The notes under the pieces were generated by a model that worked only from the letters and a program-made list of their open reading frames with translations, was not told the DNA's origin and made no database searches. This document shows positions 10,330 through 23,720 of a stretch of 64,000 nucleotides of DNA, piece after piece. The stretch covers positions 190,314 to 254,313 of the forward strand of contig JAODTK010002543.1 in assembly GCA_026419785.1 (NCBI GenBank). Reading direction: 5' to 3'. The DNA is from Sclerodactyla briareus (taxonomy: Eukaryota > Echinodermata > Holothuroidea > Dendrochirotida > Sclerodactylidae). The translations under genes and the position numbers were made by a program. Positions within the stretch are counted from its first letter, which is position 1. The number at the start of each line of letters is the position of its first letter.

Positions 10330-13300
10330 TGATTCCTGAAAATAAATCAGACTGTTCTTGAACGCTTCACACTCTCAGAGAGAACAACATAGTCCGTAAG
10401 ACTTCCCACTCATTGACACTCTCTGCGAGAAGAAAGATTTACGAATTTCAATCTGCAGCGCTTGCCACGAAGCTTGAGACAGTGTCCTCTATTGCAGTAA
10501 CATTGGAAAATTCAAAAGTGTGGGAAGGACAGCCATCGCGCCATGGACAAGTTTGAAAACCGGATAGTCACCACTACCCCCGATTCGCTCAGCTCCATGG
10601 TAGTTTATACGAGACGCCTTTATCTTTCCTCGTTAGATAAATTTTTCAGCCAGTCAATCATCTTGTTTGCCCTACGCTTCACGTTTTCAATAACCTGCTG
10701 GTCTTTTGCAGTGGGATTCCACACTTGTAAGAATTTCATGTGCGGTCCTCACCAGTTGCTTAAATCAACCTGAAACATATCATTTCAAGGAAACTGAGTG
10801 ACGTCTTCAGCAGCCAAGAATCCAATTACCTACTCTTCTCAGCAGCATCGGCACACTGCTTGGAAGGTTTCAAAGAGGAAATCACAACCAACCTCAAGAT
10901 CTTTTTCTGAAATCACCCTCCTGAATATTTTGGCCCTTTACTTGAAGGAGTTGCGATTGTGAAACCCACATGCTAACTTTGCACGTGTCGACATTGAAAA
11001 ACATTTGCCAGTCGGAAGACCATTTGGAAATTATATCAAGATCCCTTTGAAAAATTCAGCATCACATGCGAAACCGTCTCACGAGACAACTTGGGATAGT
11101 CTGCGAAATTCTTAACCTGGAATGACAGAACCTTCAAGATCGACAATATACGCCAAAAAGAGTAACGGCCCGAGAAACGCCAACCCTGGGGGAATCACCA
11201 CTAGTGACCTTTTGCCTAGAAGACGACCGCCGTTATTATCTATGAGCCACGCACGAATCCACTTAAGGACCTTCCTCAATGCCAAAGCTCTCCAACTTGA
11301 GGAAGAGATGCCTCATGAGGAACTCTGTCAAAAGCTCCATTCTGAAGTCCAGGAAAATTATATGAACAGGCGCATTGCCATTGTCACAGAACCATGTAAC
11401 ATCTTCCATAAATCCAAGAGATAGTTAAAACACAACGTTTGCCTAAAACCCATGCTGAGAATCATTAATCAGACTATGCTCATTGGAATAATCAACCATA
11501 TGATCCCGAATGATTGATTCATTACCTGCAGACAACCAATGTAGACTGACTGGCCTGTATTACAGGAGAGACCGTTGACCTTTTTGAAAATAGAAAAACA
11601 TTTGATCTCCTCCAATCCTCGGAACAATACTTTCTTGCAGAGTCTATTGAAAATAAGAGCTAAATGGGACAGAGCAACTCGTCGGGCAAAAGATTTTAGT
11701 AAGGAAGGATAAACTCCGTCAGACCAGGATCTTTACATCTTGAGCTTTGCAGTTCTCCTTACAAACCAGGCGAGCACACCATATTACCAATACTATGCGG
11801 GGAAACCCGACAACTAGGTCACCAAAAGTATCCAAGTTCTCATGAGCAAAAAAAGACTGAGAAATAATTATTAGAACCTAGCCATTTCCTGGTATCGCTG
11901 ATTGTACTACCGCCGTGAACTATAAGGACCAATGAGGTCCTTGACTTTTGCGTCCCCCTCATTACGAGAAAAATGCCGAGGATTATCCTTAGATATGAGA
12001 AGCATCTGCCTCTCAAAATCAAGTTAGCCCCAGAAACTAAACGCTTGGAACAAGCTTTTGCCGGAACTTTGAAATGCTCCAGATCAGACACGGACCAGAA
12101 GAACGATTTAAAGTCGCCATAATGTTGCTTAAGTTGATGGCCAGGAAAATTCCTATTCATCCAAGAAGGACTCTTGTTCTTACTGCGACGTTTTCCTCCA
12201 AGGAACGTAAACTTTCATAACATCCAGTAACCTTTTCAATGAAACCATTCCAAGAGTCAAAAGCATCGTCTTTCTAACAATTTACGCCACTTTATTCGCC
12301 AAAAAACCTAGAAAGGCCCACTCGACATCGGCCTTCGGAACAAGGAACAAGCCTCTACACTCTGTGGGATATAGAGAACAAGACACATTGAAAGTTAAAA
12401 TTTCGTGATCACTTGCACCGGCTACCCAATGCATTATTCTACGAATCTGGTCACTGCCAAAAACTAAATCCAAAATATTATGCTTCTGGTAGGAAAATGT
12501 ACATGCTGGGAAAGGAAACGAGTCCGGCGTGACATAGAAAAACCAGATCCATGACTGCCACTAGTCCCATCAGACCAAGAAATATCTTCTTAATTGGGAT
12601 TCAACCCTTACTGATTGGTACTCTTCTTAGAAACTTCGAAAAGCATTCGAAAGAGAGAGAGTGCAGTTGTTTGTCTTCAGAGCTTATCGAATAGGGGGGG
12701 GGGGCGGGCAGGTGAGTTAGACAGATTTCACAGCCAAACAGAGTGTTTACAAACCACACACCAATATCGGCCTTCGCAAAACTATTCGAGTCAGACCTCA
12801 CATACAACGAAAACTCCACCACCATGCCACGGAGAGTAATCGGTCCCTACCTTGCCCTATACACATAACCAGGAATGTGATCGTTTTTTAATATCATGTT
12901 CAACCACGACTACTGATACCAATGACGTCATGCTTGCGTTCCTGGACTAAAATCTCTCAACTCATCAAACTTGTTTCTGATACTTTGTACATTGCACAGG
13001 AAAAAGACAGCTGGCTAACAATCTATCGCTAACTGTTGATCTGCCAGACCTCCCACTGCGCTGCTTACTATTTACAACCCAGCCAGTAAGCTACGGACAC
13101 CAGAACCTCGGCCCTCAAATTTAGTTTAACAACCCCTTCCACGCAGACATTATCAACTTGCCTAACACTGGAGCCCCCATTAAGGTGAAGACGCATCCGT
13201 AGCCAAGAGATCCCTCCTTCCCCAAACACGAACACCCCCAGAACCAACGCCCTACCCAGCACACTCTAAATTTCACCACCTATTGAGACCCCCTATCGTC

Positions 13301-14560
13301 CTACCTGCACACACCGTCAAACCTAGGGAGAATTGCCGCAAATCGCGAGCTTTCGACCTAGTGGACTCAGCCTGCACAGCATTTCACGGAATCGGGATCT
13401 TAGGACGTCCTGCCTTTCACCACCGGAGATTATTAGTGCCTATCTCGAGAACCGCCACTCCTCATCTCCCACGATCTATTAACCCTCTCACTATTCCTCC
13501 ACCCTTTGCTCCCTGAAGACAAACACGCGTATGCTTCAGCTTATTTATGCGACTAAATTGCCTGTCAACATACCGACACTCGATTCCCCACAGCAAACCT
13601 CTCCCTTTTCCCTTATCCCTCCCCCACAGTCCACCTTCCCTTCCACACCTCGACGGAACACCCACCGGCTCTGACTGTCGCTTCTTCCCTGTACTCTACA
13701 CCCGCCCCCACGCCACTCCACTTCCCCCCGCACTGCCTCCTCACCTGCCAGCACACTAAACCTATTCCTAGTGTCAAGCCATGACCAACTACTACTTCCG
13801 TTGTATCGGCAGCTGCGCCCCTCCTAACCTCTTCTCCCACTGACTCTTTCACTGCACCAAAAAAAGGGTGCCTCGCTTCACGCTCAGCTCGTCTATGACA
13901 CTTCTTACTCTATACATAGACCCAATTTTCCGCCTTAGTGTCCTCAAAGCTCACCCCTCTTAAAACTCAGCCCCCGACTTCAACAACCAAATCCATCGAC
14001 ATATCGCAACTCTGACAGGCTATCACCTATCCTTCCCTCCAGATCAGTCAACATAAATAGAACAAATAGTACGGGAGGAGAATAGTAGGGGCCGATACCA
14101 GTGACATTACTAATGCCAAAGAAAAAAATAGGAAAGAAAAGCACTTACAAACACTACCAATCGCGAACACAATACGGCTGGCGGACTACAAAAGAAGGCT
14201 TACCGCGTTAACCACATCCACCAACGCTACAAACAAAACACTTAAACAGTCACCACACAAACACAAGGACATACAAATTGACCTGAACCTCATACATCAA
14301 AATGGGTTCCTAGAAGTGGGACTCAACACCAAACGGAAAAGCTTAGGGCAGATGCTACAACGTAGAAGAGAACGATTAGGCTGCAACTTCCACCACGTAC
14401 AAATAGGATCAGAAAACACGCACAATAAAGAGATCCGTAGGAAAATCGACGGCACTTGATAAATCTCACGGAACAGAAATACTAAACACAGATACACAGA
14501 ACAAATAACGAATGACTCACAAAAAAGCAGAAAATCAGTAAGAAACCAGAGCGCTTGCAA
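10330..14560 (-). mobile_element. CR1-like non-LTR retrotransposon
   Basis: Read on the minus strand from high to low coordinates, the parts come in the expected order but in shifting frames. Endonuclease start, NVQSIRNKFDELRD (about 12.95-13.0 kb). Endonuclease middle, LYVRSDSNSFAKADIG (about 12.8 kb). Endonuclease end, LDLVFGSDQI then SDHEILTFNV (12.40-12.47 kb). Reverse-transcriptase pieces YRPVSLT, DSQHGFRQ, FLDF, KVPHE and LGPLLFLAYIVDL (about 11.57 down to 11.12 kb). C-terminal pieces VWNPTAKD, ENVKRRANKMIDWLKNLS (about 10.65 kb), then RGHCLKLR and FFSQRV (about 10.42 kb). These match the CR1/Jockey ORF2 layout. A weak frame with LSVKR (13.6-13.9 kb) may be ORF1. The element is not intact in any frame; the 5' limit is approximate. 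Confidence 0.8.
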
Positions 14561-15955
14561 ATGTACTTGTCGGTGGTGTTTCCAGTTCGAAACCCCTCTG
14601 CAGATTCGTTGCTTTTTCTAGTGCGTAGGTTTGTGAACAGGTCGGCCACTCAGCTGGTCGGAGGCTGTCCTCTTAGCTATCACCCTATAGATGTACGAAG
14701 GTATATACTACCGGTACGTATCCCCCATTCAGCCCCTCACATCCAGCACACGCGTCGGCCTAGATGCCCCAGTAATGGCCACACCCAGAAAACCAAATCG
14801 TCTCTGTGGACCTTGGCCTAAAATGATGCTGCCATCGTGTTAATGATAATATACGTCAGGTACCACCCGATTGGACTTCCTCGAGGCGAGGCCACTTAAC
14901 AGGACATCCTCGGCGATGCCTGATAACTGTCTCCAAAATATCCTCGGCGAAAATTTGATTTGACTAGGTCTTCTCTGAAACGGCGTGCTATGTGTTAATG
15001 GTAATTGATATTAGTAACATCATGCGTGCTTCAACGTTTGACCAGAAGTGACTGTCCTAATCCCTGCAGTCGCAAAAAATCAAGAACAAAGGAATCGAAG
15101 GGCTAGGCTGGGCGGTATTGATATTGACATAACACGGACTAAAACCATCCTGGCACCCCAATAGAATACATGGGATTAGTGTATCCCACCCTGATAATAT
15201 GGAATCTAGGTTAGGCCCAACTTGCAAAGGTGATTATTCATACTCCTGACATTACATCATGGGAACAACCCCCAAATTTCCAATCAACTTCATCTGGACA
15301 GGTATGCTGGAATTTATTACAAGCAGGTCAAATTACCCAAACTATGAATTACTAGGAATTTTAGAAAGTTATCTCTTTTTTCTTCTTCAGAAACATGACC
15401 TCCGATTTTGATAAATAAATATGGCTCATGAAACTCATCATGGGGATACCCACAAGTTTCAACTTCATCTGTCTGACTTAACCACGAATACAAGGTTAGG
15501 TGTTACACCCACACACCTCACCTAACACACACCCACGTCATGCGGACTGTATAGATTCCTTGGTACTCCTAGGGTCGCAAGAATTAAAGCAGTATTCATG
15601 AAGGATTCCGTCTTAGTCTCAATGACTCAGGAAGCAGGGATGATAACAAAATGCGCTGTAGCCTCAAGACTAGTTTCCTTGTCCAATATGCGATGAACTG
15701 CATGAACTCTGTATTCGAGTACAGATCCTGGGTTGCGTAGACAGTTCCATAATCCATTGTTCTCCTATTACTGGCCTCACCCCTCTGCTAGCATTAACAT
15801 TTATGTTTACCTTCTTTGAAGGAGTGCTTTTGATGACTTCGGAATGAAGAATGATATGTCCGCTTGCCCTTCCCTGAGGACTTCCCCTTCGTTGTTTGCC
15901 TGAGATGGAGAGCTTGGCAGTCGGCTCAGCAGGATATTCCTTCGGCCTCCTCTTT
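12178..15955. repeat. Direct duplication 1, copy A
   Basis: This block repeats at 15956-19725. From 14725 to 15955 it is identical to 18495-19725 as far as I can read (1,231 bp). From 12.18 to 14.72 kb it matches 15.96-18.49 kb with frequent single-base gains and losses. The copies abut: copy A ends at CCTCCTCTTT and runs straight into the start of copy B, whereas copy B continues into unique exon sequence. Confidence 0.9.
15811..15955 (-). pseudogene. Truncated extra copy of a lysine-rich exon
   Basis: This is identical to 19581-19725, the donor-side part of the exon at 19581-19978. It keeps the AAGAAG|GTAAAC donor but loses the upstream part of the exon at the duplication junction. If the duplication is real it is a broken exon copy; if an assembly error it does not exist in the genome. 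Confidence 0.7.
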
Positions 15956-18350
15956 CTACTTACTACCTTAACTCTTACTTACGGCACTTTTTCCTCCAGG
16001 AACGTAACTTTTCATAACCTCGTTAACCTTTTCCCTGAAACCATTCCAGAGTCAACAGCATCGTACTTTCTAACAATTTACGCCACTTTATTTCGCCAAA
16101 AACCTAGAAGGGCCTCGACATTGCCTTCGCGAAACAAGGAACCAGCTTACACTGTGGGTATAGACGGAACGAAGACACCCTGGAACTACAATCGTGATCA
16201 CTTTCAACCGTCTTACCCAATGCATTATCTACAGAATCTGATCACTGCTCAAAACTAAATCCAAATAGTTCTTTCTGGTATGGAAAAATGTAACATGGCT
16301 GGGAAGGAAACAGTCCTGCGTGACATTGAAAAAGCCAGAATCCATGAGCGCCACTAGTACCTCAGACCAAGAATACTGGATAATTGGATTCACACCATTA
16401 GAATTGTTCTTCTTAAGAAAACTTTCGAAAAGCTGTCGGAAAGAAGAGAATTTCAGTTTGTTTGTCTTCAGAGCATTCGGAATACCAGATGAGTTAGACA
16501 GAATTTCACCCAACAGAGTTTGACAACACTCACGAACCAATTCGTCCTTCTCAAACTATCCGAGTCAGACCTCACATACACCAAACTCCACCACCCCATC
16601 CACGGAGAGTATCTCCTACCTTCCTGAAACAACATAACAAAGGTTAAATCGGTTGTGGAAAAATCACTGTTCAACCACACGACTCTTTAATACTCATACG
16701 TCATGCTTGCTTTCCTGGACTAAATCTGCAACTCATCAGATCTTGTTCCCTGATACGTTGGAACATACCGGAAAAAGACAGCTGGCTACATATCTATCGC
16801 AACTGTTGACCTCGCCAGAACTCCCACTGCGATGCTTACTATTAATAACCCTGCCATTAAGCTACGGACCCAGAAACCCCCGCCCTCAATTTATTTTAAC
16901 ACCCCTTCCACGCAGACATTTATCAACTTGCCTAGCACTGGAGTGCCCCCATTAAGTGAAAGGACCATTCTTAGCGAAGAGATCCCTCCTCCCAGAACAC
17001 GAAACATCCACAACCAACGCCCTCCTCAGCGCACTCTATTCTATCCACCTGTTGCGACCCGTCTATCTCTACCTGCAACACACCGTCAAACCGAGGGCAA
17101 ATGCCGTCAAATCGCGACTTTCGACCTAGTGGACTTCACCCTGCACAGCAGTTCACAATCGTGATCTTAAGGACGCCGCCTGTCACCCGTGATTATTAGT
17201 GCCTATCTCGAAACCAGCCACCTCTCATCTCCCACGATTCTATTAACCCCTCACTAATATCCTCCACCATTGCGCCCGCGGAAGACAAACACGCTTACGC
17301 TTCAGCTTTTTTATATGCGACTAAATTGCACTGTCACATCCCGTACAATCGCATCCCCACATCAAACACGTCCCTTTGACTTATCCCTCCCCCCCATCAC
17401 CTTCCCTTCCATCCGCCCCTCGACTAAACCACCGGCTCTGACTTTCGCTTCTCTCTGTACTCACAGCCCCCAGCCCCCACTCCATCCACTGACCCCCCTG
17501 CACTCCTCCTCACTGCCAGCACCCTAAAAACATTCCTAGTGTCAAAGGCCAGGCAACCACTACTTCGTTCTATCGGCAGCAGAGCGCCCCTCGCTATCCC
17601 TTCTTCCCACGGACCTCCGTGCCCCAAGCCTCGCTTCACGCTCAGGGCTAGTCTATACCACTTCTTACATCTATAATTACCCCCTCCCCTTAGTGTCCTC
17701 AAAGCTTCCCCCCCCCTCTTAAAACTCAGCCCCGACTTCAAACTCAATCCACATATCGCCACTCTGACAGGCTTCAGCCATCCTTCCCTACCATATCAGC
17801 AAATAAATAGAAGACAAATAGTACAGGGAATGAGAAAGAATTAGTGCCTACCAGTGAAATTACTAATGGCAAAGAAAAAAAAAAGTAACGGGAAGCACTC
17901 ACAACACTACCAATCGCAAAACACCATATGGCCTGGCGGAACACCAAAGAAGGCTTACCGAGTTAACACACAGTCCACGCGACAAACAGAACAGATTAAC
18001 ACAAGCACCACACAAAACCAAAGGACCAAATCCTGACTGAACCTCGTACAGCAAAATGGGTCTATGAGGGGGAACTCAAACCAAACGGAAAAAACAGCTA
18101 GGGCCGGATGCTACAAACGTAGAGATACATATGCTGCCACTTTCCACACACGATTACACATAGATCAACAAACCGCACAATAAAGAGACCGTAGGAAATT
18201 CTAAGCACTTGAAAAATCTCAATCTCCGGAAAGAAAAGATGCAAACACAAAGATCAACACAAGAAAAATATAACGAATGAATCACCAAATGCAGAAAATT
18301 CAGTAATAAAACAGAGAGCGATTGCAAATGTGAACTTGTCGGTGGTGTTG
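15956..18350 (-). mobile_element. 5' half of the CR1-like LINE, repeated
   Basis: Minus-strand endonuclease pieces recur: LVYVRSDSDSLRRTN (about 16.57 kb), DSGFFNVTQDCF, SHVTFFHTRKNYLDLVLSS (16.24-16.35 kb). The reverse-transcriptase part is absent because the block joins sequence corresponding to about 12.18 kb. Comparison with the other copy lets some indels be located. Confidence 0.75.
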
Positions 18351-19725
18351 CCAGTTGCTCGAAACCCCACCCCTCTGCAGATTCCGTGCTTTTCTAGTGC
18401 TGTGTTGTGAACAAGGTCAGGCACTCAGCTTGTCGGAGGCTTCCTCTTTAGCTCTCACCTCAGATGTACAAGGTAAGTACCCGGGACGTATCCACCATTC
18501 AGCCCCTCACATCCAGCACACGCGTCGGCCTAGATGCCCCAGTAATGGCCACACCCAGAAAACCAAATCGTCTCTGTGGACCTTGGCCTAAAATGATGCT
18601 GCCATCGTGTTAATGATAATATACGTCAGGTACCACCCGATTGGACTTCCTCGAGGCGAGGCCACTTAACAGGACATCCTCGGCGATGCCTGATAACTGT
18701 CTCCAAAATATCCTCGGCGAAAATTTGATTTGACTAGGTCTTCTCTGAAACGGCGTGCTATGTGTTAATGGTAATTGATATTAGTAACATCATGCGTGCT
18801 TCAACGTTTGACCAGAAGTGACTGTCCTAATCCCTGCAGTCGCAAAAAATCAAGAACAAAGGAATCGAAGGGCTAGGCTGGGCGGTATTGATATTGACAT
18901 AACACGGACTAAAACCATCCTGGCACCCCAATAGAATACATGGGATTAGTGTATCCCACCCTGATAATATGGAATCTAGGTTAGGCCCAACTTGCAAAGG
19001 TGATTATTCATACTCCTGACATTACATCATGGGAACAACCCCCAAATTTCCAATCAACTTCATCTGGACAGGTATGCTGGAATTTATTACAAGCAGGTCA
19101 AATTACCCAAACTATGAATTACTAGGAATTTTAGAAAGTTATCTCTTTTTTCTTCTTCAGAAACATGACCTCCGATTTTGATAAATAAATATGGCTCATG
19201 AAACTCATCATGGGGATACCCACAAGTTTCAACTTCATCTGTCTGACTTAACCACGAATACAAGGTTAGGTGTTACACCCACACACCTCACCTAACACAC
19301 ACCCACGTCATGCGGACTGTATAGATTCCTTGGTACTCCTAGGGTCGCAAGAATTAAAGCAGTATTCATGAAGGATTCCGTCTTAGTCTCAATGACTCAG
19401 GAAGCAGGGATGATAACAAAATGCGCTGTAGCCTCAAGACTAGTTTCCTTGTCCAATATGCGATGAACTGCATGAACTCTGTATTCGAGTACAGATCCTG
19501 GGTTGCGTAGACAGTTCCATAATCCATTGTTCTCCTATTACTGGCCTCACCCCTCTGCTAGCATTAACATTTATGTTTACCTTCTTTGAAGGAGTGCTTT
19601 TGATGACTTCGGAATGAAGAATGATATGTCCGCTTGCCCTTCCCTGAGGACTTCCCCTTCGTTGTTTGCCTGAGATGGAGAGCTTGGCAGTCGGCTCAGC
19701 AGGATATTCCTTCGGCCTCCTCTTT
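15956..19725. repeat. Direct duplication 1, copy B
   Basis: Second copy of the 12178-15955 block, offset 3,770 bp in the identical half and about 3,798 bp at the start of the noisy half. The offset drift shows the noisy half differs mainly by indels. It carries a truncated 5' part of the CR1-like LINE and the 3' part of an exon. Confidence 0.9.
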
Positions 19726-19978
19726 GGCTTAGACTTCTGTTTCTTAGACCCCTTCTTTGAATCTTGGTGGAGCGGGGGGCTGACCCCCCTGGGACTGGGT
19801 CTGCCTTTGGAAGGAATGGGGTCCTTTTTGGCTGGAGGTGTGCCCGCGCCCCTGGGCTGCCTGGGTATGAGGGGGCTGATCCCTTGTTCTTCGTTTCTTT
19901 ATTGACTTCTTGCTCCCCTGGTCAGGGGGGTTGGTTGTGGTGCCGGTTTGATCTCCTCCTTAGAATGGTCAGATTTGC
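19581..19978 (-). CDS. Large lysine/proline-rich exon of the metadherin-like gene
   Basis: Minus strand: acceptor near 19979 (AAAGGCAG) or 19989 (AAATAACAG), donor AAGAAG|GTAAAC at 19581. Pieces in order are KSDHSKEEIKPAPQPTPLT, SKKSIKKRR, PAKKDPIPSKGRPSPRGV, DSKKGSKKQKSKPKRRPKE, YPAEPTAKLSISGKQRRG and SEVIKSTPSKK. At least two frame changes separate the first pieces. The exon is extremely rich in Lys, Ser and Pro and probably disordered; several basic clusters could be nuclear-localisation or RNA-binding patches, as in metadherin. Its 3' part is duplicated at 15811-15955. Confidence 0.6.
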
Positions 19979-20194
19979 CTGCCTTTCCCCTGTTATTTTG
20001 AAAAGTTATAAATATATAAAAATTACCGTTCAACCAGAAACCAAAATAATATCATTGACTCCTTGACTGGCACTGCTGACATTATAATATAGATCCAAAT
20101 GAATTAAGAGCTAATGCCATCTCGATAAAACCCAACAGGAGGCTGCCCATAACATGCTATGATTATATATACAGGCACCAGCAGAGTACAGCAA

Positions 20195-20830
20195 AGGAGG
20201 TTTGTGGGAGGAGTCGGAAACAGTGAAGAGTTTTCTGTTACTCGGGGACAAGGAAGGGAAGGGTGATGTTGAAGCGGCTGTGACAACAACGAGCTCCCAG
20301 GATTGGTTGGATGAATTTAGGGAGTGCGGTGAGTGGCTGCATGGGAGAAGGTTCCCCTTAAAGGTGAAGGAAGTGTATCAGAGTTTTCGTGAGACGCTGC
20401 AATGCTTGTATGGGAGTGAGACTTGTTTTTTTGAGAGAAAGTGAGATGGCTAGTTTGAGAAGGACAGAGGGAGCACTGGTGATAGCCTGTGCAGCGTGGA
20501 AGCTCACGACAGAAGAAGGACTGAGGATCTGAGAAAGATATGCTGGTTGGGAGGATGCCGAAGTCGACAACTGGCAAAGACAATGGAGTGGATTGATGGC
20601 GCATGTGCTAAGCAGAGATGAAGACCAATGTCCTGAGGGAGGGCACTTTCAATTTCAAGTGGCGGGAGCAGAAGCGTGGATGAACCAAGGATACATGGAA
20701 GGGGCAGGTGGAGGAGGAACACGGAAGTTGGTGGAGTAAGAGGAGACGCGCAAATCGAGCGAGAATGGTAGATATGGTGTGAGGGCGGTAGCTGTCAGTG
20801 TAAGGTGAATCCGGCCACCCTCGCATTGGG
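20195..20830 (+). mobile_element. LINE reverse-transcriptase C-terminal fragment
   Basis: Plus-strand pieces match the region after the polymerase domain in CR1/Jockey-like elements: ESETVKSFLLLGDKEGKGD, FRECGEWLHGRRFPLKVKE, VYQSF and LYGSETCF. Then, in other frames, come LAKT, RSVDEPRIHGRGRWRRNT and similar pieces of the WYGHVLRR...RGRP region. There is no polymerase core, so it is a 5'-truncated relic with frameshifts. It lies in an intron of the minus-strand gene, in opposite orientation. Confidence 0.7.
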
Positions 20831-20839
20831 GACAACACC

Positions 20840-22540
20840 GTAAAACTAGTTGAAGAAAATGAATAAGCCAGTTCTGTGGGTTAAGCGTTCATGCTCACCA
20901 CTGAACAGTTCGGCGGAATAGACGAGATTCCCCACATTGCAATATGAATCGCTACGGCTTATTTTTTACTGTCACCACTATTTAAACGCAACAGTTTCAT
21001 ACCCATTTTTTGGATGTTATTGTTGATAAGTAAGGGGGGGGATCTGTAAAAGGTTTGTGTCAGAGGATTTCGCAAGATGATCTGCACACTGCACGTTCAA
21101 GTCAAACTTTGACACAAGTAAATCTTCTCAATTCAAACTGTAACTACTCCGAAATGGCTCATGACATACCGCTATTATATATATATATATATATATACCT
21201 GAGAAGGCCCCAAATATGTACAGTACACTGTAAAGACAACGGGATACCTTTCGGGACTCCTTTTTAGGACTCTCGTCATACTTCGTTGGACGTTCTCCCC
21301 ATCGATCGGTGGCGACAGCTTCCCTGGGACCGGCTCTCTCAGTACCCCCCTGATGTATATTCTGCATATGACAGGGTGAGGGACCGATTAGTCGTTTATC
21401 CACACACTGCTTTTACCTTGGCAACAAATTGTTTGTTACCCTTAGTTATTCATGGGACAAGCTGTCAGAACCTCCAATCACCTTTGTCTCCATTATAGCT
21501 GATGTAATTTCCACAAACCGTTTCGATGCCGTTTTAAATCACACTCGATGCTCCCAGTGCTCTCATTTTTATATAAATGCCGCCCCGTTTTTTCAATGTC
21601 CTTTCGTTTGGGTCACTTGGGGTCTGGTAACTAATTGGTGACTGTTGTGCCCAAGTCCGCCGAATAAGATGTTTGGTCATGTTTAAGGATGGAGGGTGCT
21701 ACCGGTGTTAGACGTTAGAAGAAGGTAGGCTCGAGGACTTGGGATGTGGTGTTTTGTAGTGACCTCGCTGTCAAAGGTCGACATCCTAGGAGAGTTGGAG
21801 TGGAAGAGAGTTTGCCATCACAGTGCTCCCGTCCAACTCTATGTCTAGCATTGACTTATAACATAATCTGTTTATGATGATATGATGATTGTTTTCCTGC
21901 AACAACTCCAGCAGTGAATACTGGTCTATTACATAAATTTTTTCCTTTTCAGAAATGAAGCTCTTCTCAGGGCCCCTGCAAAAAAAATGTGACGTCCTAC
22001 TCCTGCATCAGACCCAGCCATCTTCTCTCCCCCTCCTTCAATACGGGATGGGATGGGTGCCACTTACACATGAATTTGTACCTCTGTTTTAAATAATGTT
22101 AGAACATTTTTGTAGTGTCGATCTCTGCAACCTGTGGAGTGGCCATATAGGAGGGAGTGAGGCGGGGAAATTCACTAGATAATGATATCAATCATCATTA
22201 CTTTACTTACTTACTGCCACAACTGCTGTGTCAACTATAGTCCCCCCTTGGGTGGGTTGTGGAGGTGATGCAAGGTTGACACATGCAGTGACACAGCTGC
22301 ATACGTCGTTGACGATCCAGAGATACTGCAGTCTCTCCTGTATGCACCATAGATGAGATGAGTTGGGACTCAAAACTCACCCAACTCAATTTGAAAACCA
22401 AAAGCCAAAAGGCTTAGTGATTTCTGACAAACCCATAGCAGACACAAGACAAATGGGAGAGGGAGCCTCATCACGGGAAACATATCGTCTGGGAAAAAAC
22501 AATTTCACATTTTTTCCCAACCAACCAATGGGTTCCTATA
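20840..22540. other. Putative intronic stretch
   Basis: No exon recognised. It contains an (AT)n tract at 21175-21197. From about 22.36 kb it grades into the 310-bp repeat family. Confidence 0.4.
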
Positions 22541-23720
22541 CCCTTATAGGATGAGATTACTCACACTAATTTTCAAGGATTTAAGACTTGGCCTCTGGTG
22601 ACCCCAAAACACTAGGGTTTCATTCTCATCATGACCTCTGACCATACCAAAACAATCGGGTTCCTGTACTTCCCCCATAGAAAGCTACACACAACATTAG
22701 AACCTGATCAGACAAACCATCTGGACTTATCGTGTTTCACAAGGTTTCAGACTTTGACCTCTGGTGACCTCAGATGACCTATGACCTGACCACCCCAAAC
22801 AATAGGGTTCAATGTACTAACATGGGGCCACACATACAAGTATGAGCTTTCATCCACCCGGTGGGTCAAGATGTCGTTTCACAACCCAATGGCCAAAATA
22901 TTGACTTTTCAACAAATTTTCCTATGTTTTCACAAAAATTCACCCCGCACCTATACCAGAAACGATAGGTTCCTGTACGTACTCTTCCCCATAAGAAAGC
23001 TGCACACCAATTTTACCCTGATCAGACCGACCATCTGGACTTATCGTGTCACAAGGTTTTCATCAGACTTCGACCTCTGGGTGACCTCATATACTCTCTG
23101 ACCTGACCCCAAAACATGAGGTTCATGTACCATCATGGGAACACACATTACCAAGTATGAGCTTCATCCTCCAGGTGGGGTCAAGTTATCGTGTTCCACA
23201 GCCGAAATGGCCAAAATATTGACTTTTCCAATTTTCTATTTTCCATGCACGAAAATTCACTGGTATTTATACCAGAACAATAGGGTTCCTGTACTCTCCA
23301 TAGAGCTACACACCATTTGAAACCTGATCAGACCAACCATTCTGACTTATCGTGTTCACACGTTTTTTCATTCAACTCGACCATCTGGTGACCTCTGACC
23401 TGACCACCCCAAAACAATAGGGTTTCATGTAGTCATCAGTGGGGAACACACATACCAAGTATGAGCTTCATCTATCCAGGTGGGGTCACGTTATCGTTTT
23501 CACAAGCCCGAATGGGCCCCAAATAATTGCACTTTTCACAATTTGTTTCTATTTTTCAACAAAAATTCACCCCAACCTAATCCAAAATCAATAGGGTTCC
23601 TTTCTCCCCTCACTGAAAGCTACACACCAATTTGAACCTGATCAGACCACCATTTTCTGGACTTATCGTGTTCACAAGTTTTCAGACCTTGACCTCTGTG
23701 ACCTCAGATGTCGAGTTTCT
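22540..23720. repeat. 310-bp tandem repeat array, 4 copies
   Basis: The marker GGACTTATCGTG occurs near 22723, 23036, 23344 and 23659, a spacing of 308-315 bp. Each unit carries, in order, GACCTCTGGTGACCTC, CCCCAAAACAATAGGGTTC, CATACCAAGTATGAGCTTCATC, AGGTGGGGTCAAGTTATCGTG, CAAAATATTGACTTTTC, and GAACCTGATCAGACCAACCAT. Degenerate relatives continue at 24.6-25.2 kb, and an inverted copy lies at 50.8-51.25 kb. Confidence 0.85.

Noticed and set aside
13283-13852. Proline-rich and glycine/valine-rich open frames on both strands
   Set aside because: They lie in the noisy 5' part of the CR1-like LINE and reflect its C/T-rich composition; the corresponding block at 17.1-17.8 kb has different frames.
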